A stretch of DNA of 64,000 nt from Ursus arctos (lineage: Eukaryota > Chordata > Mammalia > Carnivora > Ursidae): NCBI RefSeq assembly GCF_023065955.2, contig NW_026622819.1, positions 1,252,501 through 1,316,500 of the forward strand. The letters run 5' to 3'. The notes under the pieces are model-generated. The model ran no database searches. It had not been told where the DNA came from and was given only the letters and a program-made list of their open reading frames with translations. Below, piece after piece: positions 48,437-57,839 of this stretch (positions are counted from its first letter, which is position 1; each line of letters starts with the position of its first letter). The translations under genes and the position numbers were made by a program.

Positions 48437-49260
48437 TTAGGCGCAGAAGGGCTTGCCGCTGGCCTTAGGGATGGCCAGCAGCTCCTTGGCTGCGCCCGAG
48501 GAGGGGGCGTCGTGGGGTGTGGCAGGCGGGAAAGCGCGCGCCAGGGGCGTCGTCAGCACGTTGGCGCCTGCCCCCAGCGAGCGTCCCAGCGGTCCTGGGT
48601 CCAGGAGGGCGCCCTTGGCGGTGGCCCAGGCCTGGTTCAAAGTGCTGTGCCTGAGGATGGGGTCGTGAAAGACCCCATCCACCCAGTTTCTGAGACTGGT
48701 TACCGGGGAGTCCTGGTGCCTGTCCAGGGCACCAGTGGGGGCCGGGGCCGCAGGCGAGGACGAGACAGGAGCCAAGGAAGTGGCCGCAGGGGCAGCGGGG
48801 CCTTGACGCTTGAGCATGCATGACGGAAACTCAGTCTGGCTCAGGGCGGTGGCGGCAGCGGTTGCGGTGTGAGCCAGGGACCAGATGCGCGGCTTGGCCT
48901 CAAGGCCCGCCGTTGCCCCAGCCGGTGCAAAGCCCAGTTTGGCCTCGCAAGCCTGCGAGCCGCCCCCCGCACCGGGCTGCTGCTCCGGCCCAGCCGCTGT
49001 GCTCCGGAGGCAGCTCCTTGCCCTCTCCAGGTCCTGGTCCAGGGCAGCCCCACCACCGGTGGCCAGGGGCATCCGGAGGGTGCCCGAGGCCTCCTTCCCC
49101 GGGGCGCTTGGACCATCTGGCACAGCAGGGATGCGCTCCAGGCCACCGTCCAGGGTCTGGAAGGCCGGTTTCAGCTCGCACCCAGCGGACTCCGATTCCA
49201 GTGGGTCGAAGTCCTCCAAGTCAGTGAGCTCTAGATCCTTTTCCTCTTTGCCCACTGACT
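48437..49260 (-). CDS. IRX4: IRX4 coding exon 5 (Iro box, stop)
   Basis: This exon is 824 nt, from acceptor TCCTGCGCAG|AG to the TAA at 48439-48437. It encodes residue 247 (completed) to 520. It contains the [20 protein letters not shown] acidic segment, the RARSCLRS motif, the Iro box [13 protein letters not shown] at about 369-381, [14 protein letters not shown], and the conserved C-terminal block [20 protein letters not shown] ending SGKPFCA. It is GC- and CpG-rich, which keeps other frames open (for example a 141-codon shadow on the plus strand). Confidence 0.96.
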
Positions 49261-52200
49261 CTGCGCAGGACAGAAAGAGGGGCCAGTGCAGGAGGAGAGG
49301 GGGGCACTAGTCAGAACCCCACTCTTCCTTCCTAGCTCTGCGCCCATGGTTCTAGGGCCCGACCCTGGAGCTAGGAAAAGCACCCGCAGCCTTTCGTTGC
49401 ACCTCCCACCTGCTCCCCAGGCTCTATACCCCCCAGGTGGCAATAGAGGGCTGGAGATTTCCTCCTCAGATCAATAGGGACAAGGGTAGGGTGGGTGTGT
49501 CTAACGTTTTAACCTTTGTTTTGGGTTTCTTTAAGGCTGTTCCCAGTGAGTACCGCAGGCACCCTGGGCTCGGGGCCTCTCTGGGGCCAGCTCATTTACG
49601 TGCTGCCCACGCCCTCGAAGCTTGCTTCTAGTACTGCAGGTTCAGTGTCTTCAGAGGTCCTGGAACCCCAGAAGAAGGCACGGGGAGTCCCTGAGCTCGT
49701 GCCCCCACTTCAGCATCACCAGCCTCCCACACACCTTCGCTCTTGGTGCTCTTGAGGGGCTCCTCCCTGGCTTCCTCTTCGCCCCCTTCTTCCTCCTCGC
49801 CCTCGGCATAGGGTCGCTTCTCGTCCGCGCACTTGTTCCTCGGTGGCCACGTCATCTTGTTCTCCTTCTTGAGGCGCCGGCGCGCGTTGGCGAACCAGGT
49901 GGAGACCTGCGTGAGGGTCATCTTGGTGATGATGGCCAGCATGATCTTCTCGCCCTTGGTGGGGTACGGGTTCTTGCGGTGCTCCTGCAGCCAGGCCTTG
50001 AGCGTGCTGGTGGTCTCGCGCGTGGCGTTCTTCCGCCGCGTGCCGCTGTCCATGGTGCCGTACCTGGAGACAGGCTGGGCAATGGGGGTGCCGGCCGAGA
50101 CCCTTGCGGCGCCAGTGGCCAGAACGAGGCCCATGCAGGCTTTCAGTCCCCATCGTGGGGGTGTGTTTATGGTGGTAAGACCGGGTGGGACCCAGGCCCC
50201 CACCCTTTGCCACTGCCCATGGGCACTGCCTTCAGTGGCCCAAGAGTGAAGATGTTTGTATTTGATTAAACTTACAGGGAGCCTGGGCTCCTTCCCAGCC
50301 AGAGTGATCAGGGTGGAGTGCTCAAGGCCTGGCCAGGTCTCAGACACTCTACCTAGACATCTATTCTTCGAGTTCCTTTATGGGGCCTCTCGCCTACCCT
50401 TTTGATACCCAAACCAGGAAAGCACATCACAGAAGTGTGAACCCAACTGTATAACACCCATGGGCAGAAATGGTCATTAGTGCTCATAGGGAGAAAGTGC
50501 CCAGATGGCCCACTGTGGACTTCCTGCAGTTAAGTTTATAATTGTTGCCCTCCTCTCGCCAAGATGGGTCATGCTGTCTTTGAGTGGATTCCACTGGACT
50601 CCCCCTTCCAGTTTCCACCATAGGCAAAGGTGAACTGGGTCCCACACACCACACTGACCGCACCTCTTGGGTGGGGCAGGTGTCTGAAGCTTGGGCAACA
50701 AGACCTGGCTGCCTGGAAAACCTCGGGGGAGGGGAGGCTATGGATGTATTTTACCCCTGTGGGGCGTGGCTTGCCAAGGAGGTGGGGCTCAGATTCACCC
50801 GAGGGCAGCGGGAGCCTGACCCAAAGAATGTCCCTCCTCCTGTCTCCCAACCTTCACAGGGAGCATGGGGTTGATGGTGGTGGGGAGTCTGATGGCTGAA
50901 TGGAGTGCCAGGGCCCGTGCGGGGGCGGTGAGGAGGGGTTCCGTCCCTCACCTGTCATAGGGATACTGGCCCAGCGCCGGCTCGTAGGGGTAGTAGGCAG
51001 CAGCTGCGGCAGGCGCGAGGCCCGCATGCGCAGATCCAGGCCCGTCCTTGGAGTCGAAGCCATTCTGTAGGATCCCAGGAGCTGGGGGTCGCAGCTTCCA
51101 GGAGGCGACCCAGCTCGACCCCGCCCCCCACGCACCTCCGCTCCAGTAGGCTTTGCACAGACCCCTGGGCAGCCTCACCAGCCATCCCGTCCCCAGACTC
51201 TAGGGCCCAGGGAGCAAAGGAATCTCGAGAGGAGGAGGGAGAATGAGCAGAATGGGGGAGGGGGTTGGGGAGTAGGAGAGAGGAGAATGAGATTGGAGGA
51301 AGAAAGGGGCCGAGAAGAGGGGTGGGGGGCTGGGAGACAGCAGAGGAGTGGAGGGTGAGTGGGACACAAGACGACGACCCGCAGGGAGGAAGGGAGGAGA
51401 AAAATGGGGTGGAGCAAGGGAGTGGGCATGGAGGGGGAAGGGAGGGAGAGGCCAGGAGGGGGCAAAGTGGTGGGGGGTTGGGAGGAGAGGAAGAAGGAGA
51501 CCAGGAGAAATAAGGGGAGGGGAGCTCAGTGGGGGAAAGCACGGGATATGGGGAGAAGGGGCGGGCACTGGGGCCGGTAATGTGGTCAGAACTGCCAGCC
51601 GCCCCCCCGCCCCCCGGGCTGGAGGTGTGCTGAGGAACCGGACTAGGAGGAGCAAAATTGAAGAAGCAGCGAAGGTGTGCTTCTCCCACCCCCTCTGGGG
51701 TCCAGGGCACTGGCACCCCTGACTCCAGAGTTCAGGGAGAGGCTTGCCAATTCCGGGGTGGGGGCGTGGCGGGGGAAGGTTTCAGGTAATTCCCTCCCCT
51801 TACCAGCGAGTAGAAGGCCGACGCCTCGGAGCCGTAGGTCACGTAGTTGCCATATCCCTGCGAGCCGCCATAGGGGCCCCCATAGACGCCAAGCGCAGCG
51901 GCCGAGTTGAGCTCGTGGCGCGCGGTGGCCAGCAGCCGGCTCTCATACACCGGGCAGTAGACAGGCGCCTGGGCCGAGGCGGCGGGCCCGGAGTCGGCCA
52001 GCGTGCGGCCACCCGACTCACAGCACGTGCTCAGGGAGTTGGTGGTCATCAGGAACTGGAAGAGAGAGGGGCCGCGAGGAAGGGCCTGCGCCTGGGCGCG
52101 AGGCTGGGGCTCTAGGCCTCCACCTGCCTGGCGCGCGGCCCAGGAGGGCGTGCCCCGTGGCCCCCAGCGTACCGCCATCCACGCAGGACCGCGCATTCCT

Positions 52201-52647
52201 TCCCGCTGCGAGTCTGCTCAGCCAGGCCTCCTCCGCCACTTTGGGCCCAGCCCGTCCAGGCCCCGGAGTTTTCACACCGTCCCGGGGGTGTCTGTGTGTG
52301 TGTGTATGGGGGGGGTTTCCAAGGCCGATTACGCCCCCCTGTGCCACGTCTATCCCAGGTCCCTGGGCTCCTCTGGGGCGAAGCCTCAGAGCCCTGGGTG
52401 GTGTGTGGTGAGGGTCAAAGTGGGAGAAATGCCCGCCCCCCCTGCATTGCAGATTCTCTCAGTGCCCCCGCTCTCCCCCGGGCTGGGTGCAAGGAGCGCG
52501 CGGCACAGGCCCTGCTCTCTGGCAAGCGACACCGGGTCGCTGGACGGCCCGCCCGCGGGTGTGTCCGGCCGCGTTCCCCGCACCCTCGCAAGGCCCCCTT
52601 ACCTGGGGTGCGGAGGAATAGGGGTATCCAAACTGCGGGTAGGACAT
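48437..52647 (-). CDS. IRX4: IRX4, Iroquois-class TALE homeobox transcription factor (complete CDS, 5 coding exons)
   Basis: The joined CDS is 52647-52603, 52055-51804, 51064-50952, 50063-49735 and 49260-48437, giving 1563 nt, or 520 residues plus TAA. Every junction has GT/AG ends and the phases fit. Residues 1-137 are the Iroquois N-terminal region starting [15 protein letters not shown]. About 144-206 is the homeodomain with the three-residue PYP loop extension (169-171) and recognition-helix motif WFANAR (193-198). About 225-238 is a Glu-rich acidic stretch. About 366-380 is the Iro box ([11 protein letters not shown]). The protein ends KPFCA. Human IRX4, as I recall it, is 519 residues and nearly collinear. 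The protein is a nuclear DNA-binding factor known for ventricular cardiomyocyte identity and roles in retina, limb and prostate. The start ATG has G at -3. No frameshift or missing key residue is seen. Human IRX1 and IRX2 share the homeodomain, but the N and C termini here are IRX4-specific. Confidence 0.97.
49735..50063 (-). CDS. IRX4: IRX4 coding exon 4 (homeodomain)
   Basis: This exon is 329 nt, completing Arg137 and running to Glu246 plus one base. It contains the whole TALE homeodomain, from [20 protein letters not shown] through the loop NPYPTKGEK to [20 protein letters not shown]. An acidic stretch ([15 protein letters not shown]) follows. The acceptor is TGTCTCCAG|G and the donor GAAG|GTGTGT. 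A homeodomain held in one exon with an acidic tail is typical of Iroquois genes. The intron after it is 474 bp. Confidence 0.96.
50952..51064 (-). CDS. IRX4: IRX4 coding exon 3
   Basis: This exon is 113 nt, from acceptor CAG|AATGGC to donor ACAG|GTGAGG. It enters in phase 0 and leaves after the second base of Arg137. It encodes [20 protein letters not shown] followed by five Ala/Tyr-rich residues and the conserved [13 protein letters not shown] just ahead of the homeodomain. The alanine run appears one residue longer than in human IRX4 as I recall it, which could explain 520 versus 519 residues. The following intron is 888 bp. Confidence 0.94.
51200..51570. repeat. Polypurine/polypyrimidine tract in IRX4 intron 2
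   Basis: The plus strand is almost entirely G/A (GGAGGAGGGAGAATGAG and similar words). The IRX4 pre-mRNA sense strand is therefore C/U-rich over about 370 nt of a 739-nt intron. Such DNA can form triplex or G-quadruplex structures, and the RNA could bind polypyrimidine-tract proteins. Confidence 0.85.
51804..52055 (-). CDS. IRX4: IRX4 coding exon 2
   Basis: This exon is 252 nt, 84 codons (residues 16-99), phase 0 at both ends. The acceptor is a polypyrimidine run ending CAG at 52058-52056 and the donor is CTG|GTAAGG. It encodes [20 protein letters not shown] through EASAFYSL, the Tyr/Gly/Ala/Ser-rich N-terminal Iroquois segment. The following 739-bp intron is extremely pyrimidine-rich in the sense strand. 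Confidence 0.95.
52603..52647 (-). CDS. IRX4: IRX4 coding exon 1 (start codon)
   Basis: These 45 nt encode 15 residues, [15 protein letters not shown], and end in CAG followed by GTAAGG, a near-perfect donor (phase 0). The same exon very likely continues upstream as about 100 nt of 5'UTR to a candidate acceptor at 52748-52750. The start is fixed by the conserved MSYPQ Iroquois N-terminus and a purine at -3. The following intron is 547 bp. Confidence 0.95.
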
Positions 52648-52747
52648 GGCGGGCGCCGCCCGGGGCCGGCGGGCGAGGCCGGTGGGGTCCTGCGCGCGGT
52701 GGCCGGCGGGGTGCGGCCACTGCTCCGGGGCCGCCGGCTCCTAGGCG
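52648..52747 (-). other. IRX4: IRX4 5'UTR part of the first coding exon (predicted)
   Basis: Upstream of the ATG the minus strand reads through GC-rich DNA to a good 3' splice site, a C/T tract ending CCCTCCCAG at 52750-52748. This suggests that the first coding exon is spliced to a noncoding exon further upstream. Alternatively, transcription could start locally, since a CRE, GC box and CCAAT box lie at 52.99-53.11 kb. Confidence 0.5.
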
Positions 52748-52929
52748 CTGGGAGGGCGAAGCAGAAGAGCGGGTTAATCCATCCACATGCCCCGGAAACT
52801 TTTCTAACCCAGTAGGAAAGTGTGCCGCAGCGAGCCTTTTAGCGTCACATTCCTGAGCCTCGAGGGGGCTCTGGGACCAACCGGCCTCGCAGCGGCGACA
52901 CAAATACATATTTTGAAAAAAAGGAAAAA

Positions 52930-53120
52930 AAAAAACCGAGTTGCGCGAACCCGTCAAGTCAGATGTGCTTGGCTTTAAGCCGCGGAGGCGCTGACGTCAG
53001 CCCACGCCGCGCAGCTCGGCCCGGCCGCAGACGTGCGGGTCAGTGGCTGCGGCCCGGTGGACCGGCGGCGGGGCGGGGATGGCCCGGGGCGCTGCGCGGG
53101 GCGAAGGGGCCAATAGGCTC
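52930..53120. promoter_or_regulatory. Proximal promoter-like block with CRE, GC box and CCAAT
   Basis: A palindromic CRE TGACGTCA (52992-52999), a GC box GGGGCGGGG (53070-53078) and a CCAAT box (53110-53114) sit within 125 bp, about 350-470 bp upstream of the IRX4 ATG. The surrounding sequence is CpG-rich. It could be the main or an alternative IRX4 promoter, or an intragenic element if the upstream exon is real. Confidence 0.5.
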
Positions 53121-53340
53121 TAACAAATGAATTTCATCCGTGGAGTCAATATCGCCCCGACGAATGCTGTTTCTCCTTAGTCACCGAGGACGGGAAGCAC
53201 TTTTAATTAGAAATTAATTAATGAGCACCTGCTCCTTCCCGCCCCACTGTAATCATTAGTCTCAATTACAAATGAGACATGTGAAGGGACACACGACTGA
53301 GTCTTCACTGAAGATGTAATCAACAGTTAAAATTAGCCCG
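53120..53340. promoter_or_regulatory. Putative conserved homeodomain-site element upstream of IRX4
   Basis: This AT-rich island within CpG-rich DNA carries TTAATTAG (53203-53210), the overlapping ATTAATTAAT (53213-53222) and an E-box CACCTG (53226-53231), with further ATTA/TAAT cores around 53255-53330. The sharp composition change and clustered homeodomain cores are typical of conserved developmental enhancers. Conservation itself was not tested. Confidence 0.5.
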
Positions 53341-54239
53341 GCGCTGGCGCAGGCGGCCAGCCGCCCGGGCCTCCGCGCCCCGCTCCAGGTGCAGGAGGGC
53401 AGCTCCGCAGGCCGGCGCGCGGCTCCGACTATTGTTTAGCCGGTTACCCGCGCCGCCTCCCGCCAGTTCGAACCCTACTCCGGGGCGGAGTTCCAGAACT
53501 AAATGCGGCTGCAAGTGTCCGCGTCTGGAGGTCAAGATACCCTCAGGAGCGTGGGTTCTGAAGCCCTTCCCAGAGCCATCCGCTCCAGGACTCGGTGGCC
53601 CAAGTGCTGCGGGGCTTTGTGACTCTCCGTCACCTTGTCCCCGGGGAACGCCCCCTCCTCCGTCCCACCCCCGGTCCTGTGGGTTCCAGCGCGGCGAACG
53701 GCCCTCCCTTTCCTCTTCCACCCCCTTCCGCGGGCCGCCCTCCCTCAGCCTCCCCCTGCCCCTCGCGGCTAAACCCGGGACTGCCAGACATCCCCGCGCG
53801 CTCCGAAGAGCAGATTTCCCGACTCAGCTCCGGGGCCCCTCCCGCTACGCGTGCTCCACCCGGCGACCCTCAGGGTTAGATACCGGCGAGGCAGCGCCGG
53901 GACGCCTTTCCCCGCTCCTTTGGCAAGTTCCGTGCCTGGGGCGCACGGAACAGTCTGGGGAGACGGCCGAGTGCCCAGCCCAGGACTTCCCCATCCAGTC
54001 CCAGTCCTGGGACCTTGCCCGAATCCAAAACGGAGGCGAGCGCGCAGGCGGCAAAGGGGCGTCCGGGCACCCCGAACTCGCTCCCCGCCTTTTATGCCGC
54101 CGCCCTCTGGGGGCCAGGGCTCGCGGCTGCTGCTCTCGCCCCGCTCGGCCTCCCGCGGTCGGCCGGGAGGGGAGCTATGCACGGCGGCGCTGTGCAGACT
54201 TGCTCGGAAAGATTCCTGGGTTCAGACCTGCGAATCGCC

Positions 54240-54700
54240 CCAGGGTCACCCTCTAATTAATGATGACGTTCTCGCCCTCTCCCCAGCTGCAAACCTGCCT
54301 CCCAGAAACGAAATCTGCCCGCTCTGACAGCTCGGTTGAAGGTGATTGATGACTATCTGGAGACCACAGTACGCATCATATGATATCTGCTGCGTAATTG
54401 CTTTAATTTACAGATGAAAATACGAGCTCTCCGATCGCGTTGAACCACAGCCGGCCACGTCCGAGCTGCTTGCGAAGGAAAATCATCGGAAATAATGAAT
54501 AGCCGCTCCATGCAAATTATTCAGACAGTTTAAGCGTCTGTAGCCGGGAGAGATATATAAAGAACACGAGTCAAATGACGTTAATAATTGTTTCTGAATT
54601 CTGTATTGATCTCGTGGCGGCCGTGTTTATTTCTTTCTCACCTGAATTGCTAATATCACCTCCTGTAAATAATATGAAACTAGCCACCGGGGCTTCTCGG
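54240..54700. promoter_or_regulatory. Putative conserved enhancer in the IRX4 5' region
   Basis: This 460-bp AT-rich block between CpG-rich flanks holds TAATTAATGATGACGTT near 54254, a TALE site TGACAG (54325-54330), a PBX/HOX-like TGATTGATGAC (54343-54353), an octamer ATGCAAAT (54510-54517) and TATATAAAG (54554-54562). Many TAAT cores follow to 54680. There is no open frame of note. It sits in the proposed 5' intron. The enhancer role is inferred. Confidence 0.55.
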
Positions 54701-56289
54701 GCAGAAATGAATCTCTCAATCTCTCTCCCTTGGCCTCTTCTGCTCCTCCCCTCCCCCATCCTCCCTCCTCCCAACTCCTTCCAGTTTTCTGGCTTCTGTT
54801 GAGGCTTTTCTGAACGTCCTCCTACTTTCCATTATTTATTGTTTACAAACAGCGCACTTTCTCCCGGTAATGAGGCCAGGGCGAGGGCGGGGCCGGAGCC
54901 GAGGGTGGCCAAGGGCTCAGGGAGCAGTCATCAGGATAGAAGGATGCATTCAGCATCTTTTCCTCACCCCACTCCCCAAGGCCCAGCCCCAGCAATTGTG
55001 AGCGCTCAGGTGGCGGGGATGACAGTCGGCACCCAGGTCCCAGCGGCCCTGAGGCTCGGCTCGGTGTGCAAAGCAGCACACCCAGGCCCGTTCCTTACCA
55101 GGCCACAGCTCGTGGGGAACGGCACCCCCTGAACACTCGACCGTTTATCTTCTCAGCAGAAGTGCCCACCTTCAGGCACAGCCCTTTCGTGGGGACCTCT
55201 GGGGGAAGGGGTGTCGAGGGCTTCCTTTGACCATCACTGCAATGTTTTCTATTCGAGCCTGCATGCGTAAATAGCATCTCCCAGTCCCTACCCACCTAGC
55301 CCAGTTCTCCCCGGCAACCTTTTCTTCTAATCCAGAAATCAAGCTCACCGGCTACTTTCCAAGGCCGTTGCACACTGCTCCTCAGCTTCGTGCTTCCCCA
55401 GGCCCGCGACACGGGGGCCTGGATGGCCACCCTGTTTGGGGAAGCTCTGTATTGCCCCAGGAGCCTAGCGACCTTGCCACCGCTCACCCAGGCCCTGGAT
55501 TCAGGGCTAGGCAGTCCTGTCTCCAGTCTGGAGCACACCCGGATATCCCGCTGGCAGCCTCCGGCTGAGGCCGGCCTCCTGGAACCGGGATACTTTTTGA
55601 GTTAGCTTTGTCCCGTAAAAGATGCCAGAATAACATCTGAGGGCCCTTTCGTGAAAGGCCCCGCCCTGAGCGCAGGCACCGAGGGTTCCCTCCGAGAGAG
55701 GGTGAGGCAGGAGTGTCAGCCTTTCAGCTATCAGCAGCTAAATGCGCCTCCATAGACGCGCGCTGAACCCAAGTCCCTTGAGGGACCCTCGGTTCTAAGT
55801 ACACCTAGGAGAGGCTCCCCACGCACCGGGCACCAGCTCAGCTTCCCTGAAGTGCCCGCACTGGCCTGTTGAGAGCTAAAGGAGCCGAGGCCAAGGAAAC
55901 GTCAGGAGATTTCGCGCCAAATATTAGAGGCCTGCGGGTCGCCCTTCTTGCCCGAAGGTGCTATAGGCCGTGGAGGGCCTCTGGGAGATAGGCCGCGCCC
56001 TGATATTCTCCCCTCTCCTCCCTGAAACCGGCTGAAGCCAGGCGCTCCCGGTCGGTTCCCGAAGTCGTCCCCCAGGGCCACCTGCTTCTCCGCTCCGAGA
56101 ACCGCCAGGGGCTCTCTACAGCCCAAAGAAGTTGACCCCAGGCAGAGGGCGGAGGCTAGGGCGCGCAGAGCCCTCAAGGGCCTTTGCCGAGGCGTAGGGC
56201 CAGCCCTTGGGGCGCCTGTACCCGCCCACCGCTCGCGGACACCCGGGCGGGGTGTGGGGCTGAAAGGCGTTCTGGATAAAGGTGGCGCG

Positions 56290-57190
56290 GCACTCTCGAG
56301 CCCCGAGGTCGGCAGGTCACTCCTTCACCGCCGGTCCTCTGGGTCTCATGCGAAGTCAGGCGGTCGAACTGCAGGCAAGCGCGTTGAATCCTGCTCCCGA
56401 AACGCCTCCATTCCAGGTCGGCTCGCTCCGGCTCTCCCGCTGCGCCCCGCCGCTCGCTCGCAGGGCGCCGCCCGAGCGGGAAAGGCGCGCAGTCGGGGCG
56501 CCCGGAAGCAGGCCCGGCTACCCAGTGTTGGCCCCCGCGTGCCGCGCCGCCCCCGCACCCCGTTTCCGCAACTTGCAGCGAACGCGGCGGCCCCTGGAGA
56601 CCCCAGCGGCTGGCAGCAAACTTTATGCCCTCCGGCGCAGAAGCGATCCTGGCAAAGTTTGTGCGGCCGAGCCCACTCCCTACCTGCGCTGGGGACGCGC
56701 CCGCTCGCGCCGCTCGGGCGCCGGGGCCGCGGGGAGCAGCGCGCAGCCCGGGACGCACCGGGGAGTCGCCGCAGTCGCCGCCGCCCGCGCCCCTCGGCGG
56801 CCGCGCCGAGCCTCCGCCTCCACGGAAGGGGGGAGGGGTCTCGGAGCCCCGGGGCGGGGGCGGGCGCGGGGACCTCGCCTACCTGCGGTGGCGCCCGGCC
56901 GCTACCGGCCGCCCTCGAGGGCTCTGCGCGGCCGCTGGGCGCGCGCGCTCCAGCGGGGAGCAGGCGACAACTAATGGAGACATTTCCAGGCGGAGCACCT
57001 GGCGAGCGGAGCGCGCCGGCGTCCCCAGGCGCCGCGGTCGTCAGCCGAGCCCGCACCGGCGTGACGTGGGCGAGCGAGCGCTCTGCTCCCACCCGGCCGC
57101 CCATTAACGCTTTCCCCCGCGGGCGCCGCGCGCTTGCCAACTTTCCCCTCTGCCTGGCCCGCGCGCGGGATGCGTGGGGCGTCTGAGCTG
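56290..57190. promoter_or_regulatory. CpG-rich island, likely IRX4 upstream promoter
   Basis: The block is dense in CpG and G/C, with open frames in most registers on both strands simply because stops are rare. It contains GC-box-like G runs, a CRE-like TGACGTGG at 57062-57069 and the two candidate donors described for the first exon. CpG-island promoters are usual for Iroquois genes. Confidence 0.6.
56684..57060 (-). other. Candidate noncoding first exon(s) of IRX4
   Basis: Two strong minus-strand donors lie in a CpG-rich block: CGCAG|GTAGGG (exon end at 56684) and CGCAG|GTAGGC (exon end at 56883). Either could join the acceptor at 52750-52748 across an intron of about 4 kb. The transcription start is not visible; the upper bound is placed near a TGACGTGG CRE-like site at 57062-57069. 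This exon model is inferred and needs cDNA evidence. Confidence 0.4.
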
Positions 57191-57802
57191 TGATGAGGGG
57201 CGCCCTGGGGTGGGGGCAGGGATGCCGGCTCAGAGAAGACAGCCCTGCCGCACCGGGGCAGCAGGAAGGTGCGCCGCCTTGATTCGGCCAAAGCCTTGGC
57301 GGCCTTGGGCTCTTCAGGCGCTGTTGTGCTGCCGTCCCCATGCCCCGCTGTCTGGGGCTAGAGGAACCGCGCTGGGACAGCTTCACTGGTTCTTGGCCCC
57401 AGCTCTCCTGAGTCTCCCCTTGGTCATGGTATCCTCCCGCTCCGGAGAGCTGGGTGAGGGTGCTGCGGCGGCGGCGCGCAGGCCTCCTCGGAGTAGACGA
57501 GGCCACCAGGCTCTCAGGCCCTTGGCTTTCTTCCCTGCACTCCCCGCCCCCAGCATTGCCCCTTCACAGTGAGGGAGGCCAGCCTCACCCGATACTGTCC
57601 ACACTGGGTGCTGCCTCCTCCAGCGATCTAGGCAGCAGTGATTGCCTTGGTGTGGGCGCTGGCGCTCGGGCAGGTGGAGGTGGGTCTACAAAGGTGACAA
57701 ACTGCTTGGGGACCAGCAAGCCTGTGACCTGCCTGGGACTGGGTGGCCTGAGATGGGAGCTTTCGGAGGGCTGTCCAGAGCAGTGCTAGGCCGCACCTCT
57801 GG

Positions 57803-57839
<37 letters not shown>

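Noticed and set aside
48820..49310. Plus-strand frames of 121-141 codons over IRX4 exon 5
   Set aside because: They are antisense shadows of the GC-rich IRX4 coding exon.
56254..57506. 310- and 386-codon frames on opposite strands upstream of IRX4
   Set aside because: They lie in a CpG island where stops are rare; composition is Arg/Ala/Pro/Gly-rich in all frames and no family is recognised.
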